From assembly GCF_016065055.1 (NCBI RefSeq), contig NZ_CP065856.1, forward strand, positions 496,001 through 560,000: a stretch of 64,000 nucleotides of DNA, written 5' to 3'. Position 1 is the first letter of the stretch. Each line of letters opens with the position of its first letter. This DNA comes from Halosimplex litoreum (GTDB lineage: Archaea; Halobacteriota; Halobacteria; Halobacteriales; Haloarculaceae). Under the pieces are notes generated by a model. It saw nothing but the letters and a program-made list of their open reading frames with translations. It did not search any database and was not told the origin of the DNA. The position numbers were made by a program, and so were the translations under genes. This document shows positions 24,497-32,472 of this stretch, one piece after another.

Positions 24497-25600
24497 TCAG
24501 CGCAACTGGTCGTAGACGCCCGCGAGGCGGTCGACGGAGTGTTCGACGCTGATCGCGTCGCGGCGGGCGAGACACTCCTCGCCGAGTCGGTCGCGTTCGG
24601 CGAGCGTCCGCGCGATCACGTCTTGGAACGCCGCCACGTCGTCCGGTGGCGCCTTGTAGCCGGTCTCGCCCTGGTCGATGGTGTCGGCCAGCGCCGCGCT
24701 GGCGACGCCCGCGACCGGCGTCCCGCAGGCGTTGGCTTCCAGCGCCGCGATCCCCTGGGTCTCGACCGGGCTGGGGAACGCGAACACGTCCAGGGCCGAG
24801 TAGAAGGAGGGCAGTTCCTCGCGGTCGAGCCAGCCGAGAAAGTGCGCGTCGAGGTCCGCGTCGGCAGCCGCTCGTTCGACGTCTTCGCGGGCCGGCCCGT
24901 CCCCGCTGAAGACGAGGGTCACGTCCAGGCCCTCGACCGCTTCGACGATGGCGGACAGGTTCTTCTCGTAGCCGTGGCGTCCGGTGTAGCCGACCAGCGG
25001 TCCCTCGGGGAGGTCGTGGCGGTCGCGGAACCGTTCGGTCTCGACGGGGCGGAAGAAGTCCACGTCGACGCCGTTGGAGACGACTTCGACCGTCGTCGCC
25101 GTGCCCACGGTATCGCGGACGTGGTCGGCGGTCCGCTCGCTGGGCGCGACGACCACGTCCGTCCGGTCGAGGAATCGCCGTTCGTACTCCTCGGCGCTGC
25201 GCTCGACCGCCCGCTCGATCGGGCGCGTGAAGGCGAGGTACTCCGCGTACTCGCTGGTGGGGGTGTGATACGAGGCGACCATCGGCAGGTCGTGTTTGCG
25301 GGCGAGGCGCAGGCCGGCGAGACCCAGGCTAAAGGGCGAGTGAGCGTGGACCACCTCGGCGCTGTCGACCGCCTCCGGGACGCCCGGGACGCCGACGCGG
25401 AACCCCTCGTAGAACGGGAACGGGAGGCTGCTGACGGGGTACTCCCCCTCCACGGGCTCGTGGTCGCTGCCGGGATACACCACGTCCATCCGACCGCCGC
25501 GGCGGTGCCAGCGGTCCCGCCAGGTCTGGATCGTGTAGGTGACGCCGTTGTGAGTGGGCAGGTAGGAGTCGGTGAACGCGGCCACCCTCGGCAGGTCCAT
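24497..25600 (-). CDS. GT4-family glycosyltransferase
   Basis: The 367-residue protein is a GT-B retaining glycosyltransferase. The N-terminal domain begins RVAAFTDSYLPTHNGVTYTIQ; the middle carries VVSNGVDVDFFRP. The C-terminal donor-binding domain has VGYTGRHGYEKNLS and FAFPSPVETQGIAALEANACGTPV with the E-x7-E pair. It transfers a nucleotide sugar, perhaps to a lipid or another glycan. ATG 25600 is chosen: an ATTAAAT element (about 25625-25631, minus strand) sits about 25 bases upstream, and the longer frame to 25777 crosses this promoter and the divergent rnp4 gene. Confidence 0.92.
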   Translation of the reverse strand: MDLPRVAAFTDSYLPTHNGVTYTIQTWRDRWHRRGGRMDVVYPGSDHEPVEGEYPVSSLPFPFYEGFRVGVPGVPEAVDSAEVVHAHSPFSLGLAGLRLARKHDLPMVASYHTPTSEYAEYLAFTRPIERAVERSAEEYERRFLDRTDVVVAPSERTADHVRDTVGTATTVEVVSNGVDVDFFRPVETERFRDRHDLPEGPLVGYTGRHGYEKNLSAIVEAVEGLDVTLVFSGDGPAREDVERAAADADLDAHFLGWLDREELPSFYSALDVFAFPSPVETQGIAALEANACGTPVAGVASAALADTIDQGETGYKAPPDDVAAFQDVIARTLAERDRLGEECLARRDAISVEHSVDRLAGVYDQLR

Positions 25601-25745
25601 GCGCCCACCGTATGCCGAGCGGGATTTAATGCGTTGCCATCTCCGCGCGCCGCCGAGACCGGCGACGGACTCCGCCACCGGATCCGGAACGGCTCGACGC
25701 CGCCCGAACGCAAAGTATACCTGCCGCTCGGGGACATCTCGGAAC

Positions 25746-26030
25746 GTGGACACCGAGGCCATCGCTCGCGAGCGCATCGACCGCCTGTGCGACCTCGCCA
25801 GGGAGGCGACCGTCGACGGCGAGGACGACCGCGCCCGTCGCTACGTCCGCCGCGCCCGCCGCATCGCCGAGCGCAACCGCCTCGCGCTCCCCCGCGAGTT
25901 CACCCGCTTCACCTGCGACCGCTGTGACGCCTACCTCCGCCCCGGGAAGAACGCCCGCGTCCGCCTGGGCGACGGCCACGTCGTCGTCACCTGCGACTGC
26001 GGCGCCCAGGCCCGCTACCCCTACGACTGA
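25746..26030 (+). CDS. rnp4: Ribonuclease P protein component 4 (Rpr2/Rpp21)
   Basis: This 94-residue protein has an N-terminal helical region (IARERIDRLCDLAREATVDGEDDRARRYVRRARRIAERNRLALP). A zinc ribbon with CDRC and CDCG follows, the typical Rpr2 layout. It binds the RNase P RNA and helps process tRNA 5' ends. The GTG start at 25746 begins the conserved fold. It heads a probable cluster with the YhbY and MscS genes. Confidence 0.92.
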   Translation: MDTEAIARERIDRLCDLAREATVDGEDDRARRYVRRARRIAERNRLALPREFTRFTCDRCDAYLRPGKNARVRLGDGHVVVTCDCGAQARYPYD

Positions 26031-26130
26031 CCGATCGCGAGCCGCCACCGCCCGCGGACTGTCCGTGCCGCCGAGCCCCGGCCGCGCCCACCCGTAACCT
26101 TTGAACGGCTTCACTCCTACTGGTGGGTAC

Positions 26131-26379
26131 ATGAGCGATTCCACACGTGCACAGCGGATCCACGAACTCGACGTGACGGTCTGGGTCGGCAAGAAGGGCC
26201 TCGACCCCGTCGAGGCCGAACTCAACGACCAGCTGGCCGAGCGTGAGTTCGTCAAGGCGAAGTTCCACCGGTCGGCCCGCGGGGGGACCACCACCGAGGA
26301 GCTGGCCGACGACCTCGCCGACCGCGTCAACGCCGAGGTGGTCCGCACCCGCGGACACACGGCGGTGTTCGAGCGATGA
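26131..26379 (+). CDS. YhbY-like (CRM-domain) RNA-binding protein
   Basis: The 82-residue protein has the CRM fold: helix AQRIHELDVTVWVGKKGLDPVEAELNDQLAE, strand VKAKFH and the final VVRTRGHTAVFER. The GKKG turn matches the GxxG RNA contact of this family. It probably acts in ribosome assembly or RNA processing, which fits its position beside rnp4. The stop overlaps the start of the mechanosensitive channel gene (ATGA). Confidence 0.9.
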   Translation: MSDSTRAQRIHELDVTVWVGKKGLDPVEAELNDQLAEREFVKAKFHRSARGGTTTEELADDLADRVNAEVVRTRGHTAVFER

Positions 26380-27314
26380 TCGGCGGCTTCGGCCCGCTCC
26401 AACAGACCGACCCGGAAGTCCTCCCGAACGGTGTCGTCGCCGAGTTCCTCGCCGACTCGTTCGGTCTCGAAGCCACGCTGGCCAACGCCGTCGGCTCGGC
26501 GGTCACCTTCGTCGTCGCGTTCGTCGCGCTGTACGTGCTCGGCCGCGTCGTCATCAGCCCCATCGTCGGTCGTTTCCTCTCCTCGCGCGACCTCGACGAG
26601 CACGCGCGCAAGCCGCTCCGGAAGCTCACCAACTTCCTCATCGCGTTCGGCGCGCTCGGCGTCGCCTTCGCGTTCGCCGACTACGGCAACATCCTCACCT
26701 CCATCGCCACCGTCGCCGCCGCGGCCACGCTCGCCATCGGCTTCGCGCTCCAGGACGTGCTGAAGAACTTCGTCGCCGGCATCTTCATCTACACCGACAA
26801 GCCGTTCCGCATCGGCGACTGGATCGAGTGGGACGGCTACGCCGGCGTCGTCGAGGACATCAGCCTCCGCGTCTCCCGCGTGCGCACCTTCGACAACGAA
26901 CTGCTGACGGTCCCTAACTCCCAGCTCACCGACGGCGTCATCAAGAACCCCGTCGCGAAAGAGGAACTCCGCCTGAAGTTCCTGTTCGGCATCGGCTACG
27001 AGGACGACATCGACAAAGCCACCGAGATCATCGTCGAGGAGGCCGACGACCACCCCGACATCCTCGACGACCCGGCGCCGTCCGTGCGACTGACCGAACT
27101 CGGCGACTCCTCGGTCGGCCTCCAGTCGCGGATCTGGATCTCGAATCCCAGTCGCGCGGACTTCGTCAAGACCCGCGGCGAGTACGTCACCGCGGTCAAG
27201 GAACGCTTCGACGAGGAGGACATCAACATCCCCTACCCGAACCGCACCATCGGCGGCGGCATCGAACTCTCGAACGTCGAGGGAGTCGTCGAACCGACGG
27301 CCGGCGACGACTAG
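26376..27314 (+). CDS. MscS-family mechanosensitive channel
   Basis: This 312-residue protein has three N-terminal membrane helices (about residues 25-55, 75-100 and 105-130), the last being the pore helix (ATLAIGFALQDVLKNFVAGIFIYTDKPFRIGDWIEW). The beta domain (GVVEDISLRVSRVRTFDNELLTVPNSQLTD) and the C-terminal alpha/beta domain follow. It opens on osmotic downshock. The ATG overlaps the yhbY stop (ATGA), so the two are coupled. Confidence 0.95.
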   Translation: MIGGFGPLQQTDPEVLPNGVVAEFLADSFGLEATLANAVGSAVTFVVAFVALYVLGRVVISPIVGRFLSSRDLDEHARKPLRKLTNFLIAFGALGVAFAFADYGNILTSIATVAAAATLAIGFALQDVLKNFVAGIFIYTDKPFRIGDWIEWDGYAGVVEDISLRVSRVRTFDNELLTVPNSQLTDGVIKNPVAKEELRLKFLFGIGYEDDIDKATEIIVEEADDHPDILDDPAPSVRLTELGDSSVGLQSRIWISNPSRADFVKTRGEYVTAVKERFDEEDINIPYPNRTIGGGIELSNVEGVVEPTAGDD

Positions 27315-27325
27315 CCACTTTTTAC

Positions 27326-27665
27326 TGCGAGGGGTTTCCTCGCTCGCTTCGCTCACGGCGCTTCGCGCCGTTCGCACCGAGGTGCTCCCCTCGGTCGCAC
27401 CTCGCTCCGCTCGCTGCGGGAAACCCCTCGTTACAAAAACGTGGGGAAAAACTGCCGGTCGCTCCCTGTAGTCGCGACCGGTGAATCGCGCTCGCACGGC
27501 TCGCGCGAATGCTGGCCGCAGACCAGCCTGTCCCCGGGTCGCCGACGGAACGACCTCCCGGCCACCGCAACAGCACCGCTCTGCTCTGCAACAGCACCGC
27601 TCTGCTCTGCAACAGCACCGCTCTGCTCTGCAACAGCACCGCTCCGCCACCGCAACCGCCGCGAC
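27326..27665. repeat. Left arm of the inverted repeat around the hydrolase gene
   Basis: The arm contains an outer hairpin (GCGAGGGGTTTCC at 27327-27339 paired with the stretch ending AAACCCCTCGT near 27430), then GTTACAAAAACGTGGGGAAAAAC. A stretch around CAGACCAGCCTGTCCCCGGG (27519-27539) follows, then a run of short tandem repeats. In reverse complement it matches 28577-28815 over long parts with scattered substitutions. No coding function is seen. Confidence 0.75.
27567..27643. repeat. 21-base tandem repeat, three full copies and a part
   Basis: The unit begins GCAACAGCACCGCTCTG and is repeated exactly at 27567-27587, 27588-27608 and 27609-27629, with a partial fourth copy to 27643. The length is a multiple of three, so frames stay open across it, which explains spurious ORFs here. 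It lies just beyond the stop of the hydrolase gene on the minus strand. Confidence 0.9.
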
Positions 27666-27669
27666 CGAG

Positions 27670-28536
27670 CTACGCTCCGCTTCCGTCCGACACCTCGGCC
27701 GTTTCCGCTGTCTCGCCCGGATAGACCTCCGCCAGCAGTTCGTGGACGGCGTCGGTGACGAACTCGAGGTTGTCGAGGTTCGAGGCGTGGCCGCCGCCCG
27801 GAACCGCGAGGAGGGTCGCGCCGCCGATCTCAGTCGCGAGACGACGGGCCTGCCGGCGCATGAACGGCGCCTCGTGCTCACCGTAGCAGACGAGCGTCGG
27901 CGCGGAGATCGCTGGGAAGCGGACCTCGGTGCGGTGGAACCCCGCCACCGCACCGATCACCTTCGCGAACTCGTCGGTCGACATCTTGGGTCCCGTCTCG
28001 CGGATCCGTTCGATGTTTTCGTAGTCGCCGCTGACGCCCTCGCCGGAGATCCGCTCCTGCAAGCGGACCAGCCAGCGCTCGACGCGTTCGTAGCCGAACA
28101 GGCGGACGAACGGCACCGTCGCACGGAGCAACAGCGACCGCTGGAGCCGTTCGCCGACGGAGAGATAGTCGGGTGCGAACGTGTCGGCCAGCACCAGCCC
28201 GGCGACCCGGTCGGGGTGGCGCGCGGCGTACACCTGGGCGATACAGCCGCCGGTCGAGAGCCCACAGATGACGGCCTCGTCGAATTCGAGCGCGTCCAGC
28301 AAGGCGTCCAGATCGTCGGCGAACAGGTCCACGGAGTAGCGACCGCGCTGGGACCCGCCGGTCCGACCGTGACCCCGTACGTCGTAGGCGATCGTCGTGT
28401 ACTGGTCGCTCAGCGCTTCGAGCTGGGGGTCCCACTGGGAGTGGTCGACGATGGCGCCGTGGACGAACACGACCGGCGGGCCCTCACCGCGGCGCTCGTA
28501 GTACGTCTCGATATCGTTGGTTCGGACGGTGGGCAT
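27670..28536 (-). CDS. Alpha/beta-fold hydrolase
   Basis: This 288-residue protein has the full alpha/beta hydrolase order: oxyanion loop VFVHGAIVDHSQW, AYDVRGHGRTG, nucleophile elbow GLSTGG (Ser near residue 94), an Asp/Glu region VCYGEHEAPF and the catalytic His in GGGHASN. A cap of helices lies between. The substrate is unknown. ATG 28536 starts at MPTVRTNDIETYY; the open frame beyond it runs into the inverted repeat and is not protein-like. The gene lies between two inverted-repeat arms and may have arrived with them. Confidence 0.93.
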   Translation of the reverse strand: MPTVRTNDIETYYERRGEGPPVVFVHGAIVDHSQWDPQLEALSDQYTTIAYDVRGHGRTGGSQRGRYSVDLFADDLDALLDALEFDEAVICGLSTGGCIAQVYAARHPDRVAGLVLADTFAPDYLSVGERLQRSLLLRATVPFVRLFGYERVERWLVRLQERISGEGVSGDYENIERIRETGPKMSTDEFAKVIGAVAGFHRTEVRFPAISAPTLVCYGEHEAPFMRRQARRLATEIGGATLLAVPGGGHASNLDNLEFVTDAVHELLAEVYPGETAETAEVSDGSGA

Positions 28537-28576
28537 ACCCCCGAATACGCCCTCGGCGGGGATACGGTCGTCGTCG

Positions 28577-28815
28577 GTCGCGGTGCTGAGCGGGGCGGTT
28601 GCGGTTCGGCGCAGTGGTGGTCGCGATGGCCGGGAGGCCGCTCCGTCGGCCGACCCGGGGACAGGCTGGTTTGCATCCAGCATCCGGCGCGAAGCGCCGG
28701 TTCACCGCATCGAGGCCGGAGGCCGAGATGCGGCTTTTTCACCCATGTTTTTCGACGAGGGGTACCCGCAGCGAGGCCGAAGGCCGAGCGAGGATACCCC
28801 TCGTCGAAAAAGATG
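28577..28815. repeat. Right arm of the inverted repeat around the hydrolase gene
   Basis: The reverse complement of this arm follows the left arm in order: the GCGGTTGCGG and GTGGTCGC part, GGGAGGCCGCTCCGTCGG, CCCGGGGACAGGCTGGTTTG, CATCCAGCATCC and CTTTTTCACCCATGTTTTTCG. It ends in a perfect hairpin, TTTTTCGACGAGGGGTA (about 28749-28765) with TACCCCTCGTCGAAAAA (about 28795-28811). The SRP RNA gene starts 13 bases beyond. Confidence 0.75.
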
Positions 28816-28827
28816 GTTGCGTGATGA

Positions 28828-29143
28828 ATGGACGGACTCCCGGGGTTGCCCGGTCGTTCGAGCGCGGGGAATCCCGCTTGCCTCCTCCACCCCGCGACCC
28901 TGCGAGCGACGGGTGTCCGAGGGTCCGCTGCTCGCTTCCGCGCCTGACGGAGTGCCCTCGATCAACCGCGGCCGCGCGTCCCTGCAGACGCGAAGCCGCG
29001 GACCGCCGTCCCCGCAGGACGAGGCTTCCACGTTGGCTCGCGGGGCCCACGCCCGTCGGACCGGACGCCACCGGTGTTCGGCCCCTGCTAAAGGCCATAC
29101 CGCAGGTGACGAGCAGGGCCTAGCTGCCCGGCCTAGTCCATCC
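28828..29143 (-). ncRNA. ffs: Signal recognition particle (7S) RNA
   Basis: On the minus strand the sequence has the SRP helix 8 signature GTCAGG-CGCG-GAAGCGAGCAGC (28925-28950): GGAA tetraloop flanked by the asymmetric loop that SRP54/Ffh binds. The 5' part (GGACTAGGCCGGGCAGC ... CCTTTAGCAGGGGCCGA) matches the haloarchaeal 7S RNA Alu domain as I know it. The ends pair, GGATGGACT with AGTCCGTCC, as helix 1. Length is about 316 bases. A minus-strand CTTATGA (29161-29167) lies about 20-25 bases before the proposed 5' end. The ends are estimates from pairing, good to a few bases. Confidence 0.88.
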
Positions 29144-29223
29144 CAACGTACCCCCGTCCATCATAAGGGCCTTTCGGGTCACTCCGACGCGGCGGTCCCG
29201 AGATCGAACGATAGCGGTGGGAT

Positions 29224-29643
29224 TCAGAGCAACCCCAGCGTCCGCGACCACCAGAGACTGGCGACCGGGATCAACGCGGCGACCACGAGCGTCGCCCATC
29301 GGTGGGAACTCAGCGCCGCCGGTCCGTCCATGCCGCCGATAACCCCAACAGGAACGGTCACCGCCCACACCGCGACGACGACGACCACGAAGAAGCCGAG
29401 CGCGATGCCGACGCCGGCCGCCAGCGGCGGGTCCGTGCGCTCGTCTCGACCCGCGGCGAGGACGATCGCGGCTACCAGCGCGAAGAACCCGCCGACGAGC
29501 GGGTTCAGGGCGCCCTCACCGTAGTAGGTCCCCACGGCCGACCCGACCGCGGTCCTGACCAACACGTAGGGGAGACCCAGCGACACGAGCACGAGCAGGC
29601 ACCCGACGACGCCGACCAGCGGCGCGAGCCGCGTCTGCTTCAT
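29224..29643 (-). CDS. Four-helix membrane protein of unknown function
   Basis: This 139-residue protein has about four membrane segments (residues 7-28, 48-65, 73-97 and 115-136) and few charges. It resembles small haloarchaeal membrane proteins of the DUF7548 kind, though I cannot confirm the family. ATG 29643 is preferred since the longer frame overlaps the divergent gene. An ATTAAAC element on the minus strand near 29668-29675 fits a short-leader promoter. Confidence 0.65.
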   Translation of the reverse strand: MKQTRLAPLVGVVGCLLVLVSLGLPYVLVRTAVGSAVGTYYGEGALNPLVGGFFALVAAIVLAAGRDERTDPPLAAGVGIALGFFVVVVVAVWAVTVPVGVIGGMDGPAALSSHRWATLVVAALIPVASLWWSRTLGLL

Positions 29644-29779
29644 GTCCCCGACTCCGCACGCTCCGGGTTTAATCGCCCCGGTCTCGGTCCGCGTGCGCCC
29701 GCTCGTCCGACCCCGAGACGACCCGGTGACCGGCCGCCGAGCCGAAACACCGACAACGGGGGGGCCCGAACCCGCGGGC

Positions 29780-30163
29780 ATGGGATTCGGTGACACCGCG
29801 AAGAAGATCCAGCGCGTGACCGACATCGCGGAGAAGCTCTACGAGCGACTCAACCAGGTGATCGAGCAGGTACAGGACCTCAAGGAACGCGTCGAGTCGA
29901 CAAGCGACCAGCTCGACTCGATGGACCGGGAACTGGCCGAACAGCGCGCTATCGTCGAGGCGCTCGCCGAACAGCAGGGCGTCGACGCCGAGGCCGTCGT
30001 CGCCGAGCAGCTTCCCGACCCCGACGGCGACGGCCAGCCCGCCGAAACCGCGGCGGAGGGGAGCGGCGACGAAACGGCGTCGAACACCGGCTCGGCTGCA
30101 GCCGACGCCGCGAGCAGCGGTGACGCGACCGGTTCGGGCGACTCCGCAGCGACCAACGACTGA
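29780..30163 (+). CDS. Coiled-coil protein (DUF5798-like)
   Basis: The 127-residue protein has a helix MGFGDTAKKIQRVTDIAEKLYERLNQVIEQVQ that continues as a coiled coil to about residue 75. A disordered tail rich in Ala, Ser, Gly and Asp follows. The N-terminal block is characteristic of DUF5798, a haloarchaeal family without known function. There is no membrane segment. It might act as a structural or adaptor protein. Confidence 0.75.
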   Translation: MGFGDTAKKIQRVTDIAEKLYERLNQVIEQVQDLKERVESTSDQLDSMDRELAEQRAIVEALAEQQGVDAEAVVAEQLPDPDGDGQPAETAAEGSGDETASNTGSAAADAASSGDATGSGDSAATND

Positions 30164-30201
30164 GACAGCCGCTCGCTCGTGGTGTCGCCACCGACCCGAC
30201 G

Positions 30202-30612
30202 CTAGCCGAACAGCCGTCCGTGTTCTACCTTCAGACAGCGGTCCTGCACGAAGTGCCGACCGGCAGCCTCGGCGCGCTCACCGGCGTCGTCGTGGATGAT
30301 TCCCAGCTGGAGCCAGACGGTCCCGACGTCGTCGCGCCCCAGCGCTTCGTCGACGATCCCCGGTACCTCGTCGGTCGGCCGGAACACGTCGACGATATCG
30401 ACCGTCTCCTCGACCTCGGTGAGCGAGTCGTACGGTTCGCGGCCGAATATCTCCTCGGCGTAGGGGTTGACCGGTATCACCTCGTAGCCCTGCTCGCGCA
30501 TGTACGCCGGGACGTCGTGGGCGGCCTTTCCCGGCGTACTCGACAGGCCGACGACGGCGATCGTGTCCCCGTCGAGTATCTCGCGAAGCGTGTCGTCGGA
30601 GTCGACTGGCAT
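30202..30612 (-). CDS. CoA-binding domain protein
   Basis: This 136-residue single-domain protein has a Rossmann-type CoA-binding fold: TIAVVGLSSTPGKAAHDVPAYMREQGYEVIPVNP, VDIVDVFRPTDEVP, VWLQLGI and a final RCLKVEHGR. It resembles the N-terminal domain of succinyl-CoA synthetase alpha and the YccU family. Function beyond CoA or nucleotide binding is unknown. ATG 30612 is chosen over an upstream codon at 30639 that precedes the fold by nine residues. Confidence 0.9.
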   Translation of the reverse strand: MPVDSDDTLREILDGDTIAVVGLSSTPGKAAHDVPAYMREQGYEVIPVNPYAEEIFGREPYDSLTEVEETVDIVDVFRPTDEVPGIVDEALGRDDVGTVWLQLGIIHDDAGERAEAAGRHFVQDRCLKVEHGRLFG

Positions 30613-30650
30613 ACTCGGACCGTGGGCCGAGACGCGCAAAAGACTGCCGG

Positions 30651-31286
30651 CTACCGCTCCAGGGGGCCGGGTTCCGCGTCGGGGATCGTCGTCGACACCG
30701 AGCCGTCCACCTCGACGGCGACGGCGTGGTCGAACAGTTGCTGGAGCGTGTTCAGCGTCTCGTCGTCGTGAGCCGTCGACTCGATGACGTGGATACCCAT
30801 CGCGTCGGCGTTCTCGATCCGGCTCGTGAACACGTGCATGAACCGGAAGACGGTCTGGACGTCCGAATACATCAACAGCGTCGACAGCGAGTCCACCAGC
30901 ACGCGGACGTTCTCGACCCCCCGCTCCTGACGAAACTCCTCGACGAACTCGGAGAACTTGATCCCGATCCCGGTCATGTCCTCGGGCGAAGAAGCGTACT
31001 TGACGATGTCCGTATCGCGGGCGCTCCGTCCCTGGTGTTTGGTCACGCAGTCGACGATGCCGATGTCGACCGACCCAGGGTCGGAGACCAGCGCCTCGTA
31101 GTCGTTGAGGACGCGACTCGCGCTGTCGCGGGTAGTGACCACGATCACTCCTTCTCCGCGTTCGGAACCGTGGGCCAGCACGTCGAGCGCCATGCGACGC
31201 TTGCCCGACAGCGGCGGCCCAGAGACCAGCAGGTTCGTACCTGGGGCCACCGTCGCGTTTCCGAACATCGATCCGAGGTCGTACAT
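30651..31286 (-). CDS. RecA-like ATPase domain protein (DUF7504 type)
   Basis: The 211-residue protein has a KaiC/RecA-like core: Walker A GPPLSGKRRMALDVL, a strand GVIVVTTRDSAS, a Walker B-like VRVLVDSLSTLLMYSD and a C-terminal MGIHVIESTAHDDETLNTLQQLFDHAVAVE. Haloarchaea carry many such single-domain proteins, often near signalling genes, with proposed regulatory roles. The ATG at 31286 (MYDLGSMFG) matches the family start; the longer frame to 31424 includes an ATAATAAAGATTTTAA promoter stretch (about 31363-31380). Confidence 0.82.
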   Translation of the reverse strand: MYDLGSMFGNATVAPGTNLLVSGPPLSGKRRMALDVLAHGSERGEGVIVVTTRDSASRVLNDYEALVSDPGSVDIGIVDCVTKHQGRSARDTDIVKYASSPEDMTGIGIKFSEFVEEFRQERGVENVRVLVDSLSTLLMYSDVQTVFRFMHVFTSRIENADAMGIHVIESTAHDDETLNTLQQLFDHAVAVEVDGSVSTTIPDAEPGPLER

Positions 31287-31482
31287 TCCTACGGGAGACA
31301 CCACCGTTTCGCCACGAACCGCGACCGGTCCGTTCGATACATGTCGATTAGTCACGGCGGTCGTTAAAATCTTTATTATGCCCCCGGCCTCGCGGGTCGC
31401 TCCCACGGACGACCCAATCCACACGAACGTTCGGTATCGTCGAACCGGGTCGTGACCGCACTCCCCAGCACGGATCGGGACG

Positions 31483-31488
31483 TTTAAA
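31483..31488 (+). promoter_or_regulatory. TATA box for tRNA-Arg
   Basis: TTTAAA in CGTTTAAACA stands about 30 bases before the tRNA. Confidence 0.55.
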
Positions 31489-31515
31489 CATCGATGCTCG
31501 TGTAGAAGTTTGTGA

Positions 31516-31590
31516 GGGCGCTTAGCTCAGTTTGGACAGAGTGCTTGGCTTCGGACCAAGCTGTCGCGGGTTCAAATCCTGCAGCGCCCA
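31516..31590 (+). tRNA. tRNA-Arg (anticodon TCG)
   Basis: Acceptor GGGCGCT (31516-31522) pairs with AGCGCCC (31583-31589), discriminator A31590. Anticodon stem CTTGG/CCAAG encloses CTTCGGA, anticodon TCG, reading CGA. T arm GCGGG-TTCAAAT-CCTGC. No intron and no encoded CCA. Its 3' end is the apparent attachment site of the cassettes downstream. Confidence 0.97.
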
Positions 31591-31591
31591 T
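31578..31591 (+). repeat. Attachment core, copy 1 (inside tRNA-Arg 3' end)
   Basis: CCTGCAGCGCCCAT covers the 3' half of the T stem and the acceptor strand. The same 14 bases recur at 32872-32885 and 33810-33823. The bases after it (TGTTTTCGAAGGGTGTAATC) continue to resemble those after copy 2 for about 80 bases. Confidence 0.85.
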
Positions 31592-31780
31592 GTTTTCGAA
31601 GGGTGTAATCACCAGACAGCAGCGGAGTGACCCTCCTATCGAACGGAGCGCCGTTGCTTTCGTTCGATGGACGAGCGGGGGTGTGATTCCAACCAGGGTT
31701 CGCGCACAGCAACCGGGGTTCACGTACAGCCAATCGGGTATCCACGGAAAGAATCAATCGTCGATTTGGGCGCTGGCGAG

Positions 31781-31921
31781 TTACTCGCCTTCGAGGGCGT
31801 CGTAGATGTCCCGGTTAACATTCCGGTCCTCAGCCGCGACCCGCCTGACAAGTTCCCGACGAATGTCCTCCATCACCTCGTCGAGCGGAGAGGTCGTTTC
31901 CGTCCCTTCCTCGGTGGCCAT
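31781..31921 (-). CDS. 46-residue ORF downstream of doc
   Basis: It starts 25 bases after the doc stop on the same strand and ends in TAA. The product is charged and probably helical (PLDEVMEDIRRELVRRVAAED, then NVNRDIYDALEGE), like a small antitoxin or regulator. A TATATA run at 31927-31932 lies just upstream; a transcript from it would start inside the ORF, where the second Met (residue 17) could serve. It might be the partner of the Doc toxin, since the RHH antitoxin next door looks matched to VapC. Confidence 0.55.
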   Translation of the reverse strand: MATEEGTETTSPLDEVMEDIRRELVRRVAAEDRNVNRDIYDALEGE

Positions 31922-31946
31922 ATCTGTATATATGCTTCCACCGTCG

Positions 31947-32435
31947 TTAATCGTTCGGATCCGACGAATCGCCGGTCAACTGGTCGATCCCGTACTGGAT
32001 CAGATCGTCTCGCCACTCCTCGATTTCACCGGATAGATCCAGCTCTTCGGTGTGGGAGAGGAGATACTGGACGGTTTTTTCCTCATCGACGGCCGCCTCG
32101 TCAGTACCGAACCGTTTCAGGATCGTCCTGATTTCGTCGTCGTATTCGAACCGATAGCCGTTGAGGAAGTAGAAGACGACAGTCGAGTTGAGGGCGGTAC
32201 GCTTGTTCGCATCGACGAAGGGGTGATTTGCGACGAGAAGCCGGAGGAGGTGAAACGCCTTCTGGTGGATCGTCTCGGGTGCCGTACCGAAGCTCCCCTC
32301 TTCGATGCAGTTCAGCGCGAACTCGATGTCTCCTCGATTCTGGACACCGGCGGGTGTATCGGGGTACTCCGAAACGATGTCGTCGTGGATGGTCACAACG
32401 TCCTCGACCGACGGGTACCACAACGAGTCAGCCAT
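31947..32435 (-). CDS. doc: Doc/Fic-family toxin
   Basis: The 162-residue protein has the Fic core with H-P-F-V-D-A-N-K-R (residues 71-79). The lysine in place of the AMP-transferase glycine is the Doc signature; Doc phosphorylates EF-Tu. Upstream helices (VEDVVTIHDDIVSEYP, GDIEFALNCIEEG) also match death-on-curing proteins. The last 35 residues (LLSHTEELDLSGEIEEWRDDLIQYG) are an extra acidic helix pair. Its start is 37 bases after a vapC stub, in the position where the second cassette has a PIN toxin. Confidence 0.9.
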   Translation of the reverse strand: MADSLWYPSVEDVVTIHDDIVSEYPDTPAGVQNRGDIEFALNCIEEGSFGTAPETIHQKAFHLLRLLVANHPFVDANKRTALNSTVVFYFLNGYRFEYDDEIRTILKRFGTDEAAVDEEKTVQYLLSHTEELDLSGEIEEWRDDLIQYGIDQLTGDSSDPND

Positions 32436-32472
32436 TCGGTTCCACGTCGATGCCGGAGACGTGTAGGGTTTA

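Noticed and set aside
27567-27643. Possible CRISPR array
   Set aside because: The 21-base units are directly adjacent with no spacers and no cas genes are near.
28537-28683. N-terminal extension of the alpha/beta hydrolase
   Set aside because: The 49 extra residues lie in the inverted-repeat arm and do not belong to the fold; ATG 28536 starts the conserved sequence.
27481-28824. Plus-strand frame of 447 codons across the hydrolase region, with repeated QQHRSAL residues
   Set aside because: Antisense to the hydrolase; the repeats come from the 21-base tandem array, whose unit length is a multiple of three.
28702-29157. Several ORFs on both strands over the SRP RNA
   Set aside because: The region has the secondary structure and conserved signature of SRP RNA; ORFs are due to high GC.
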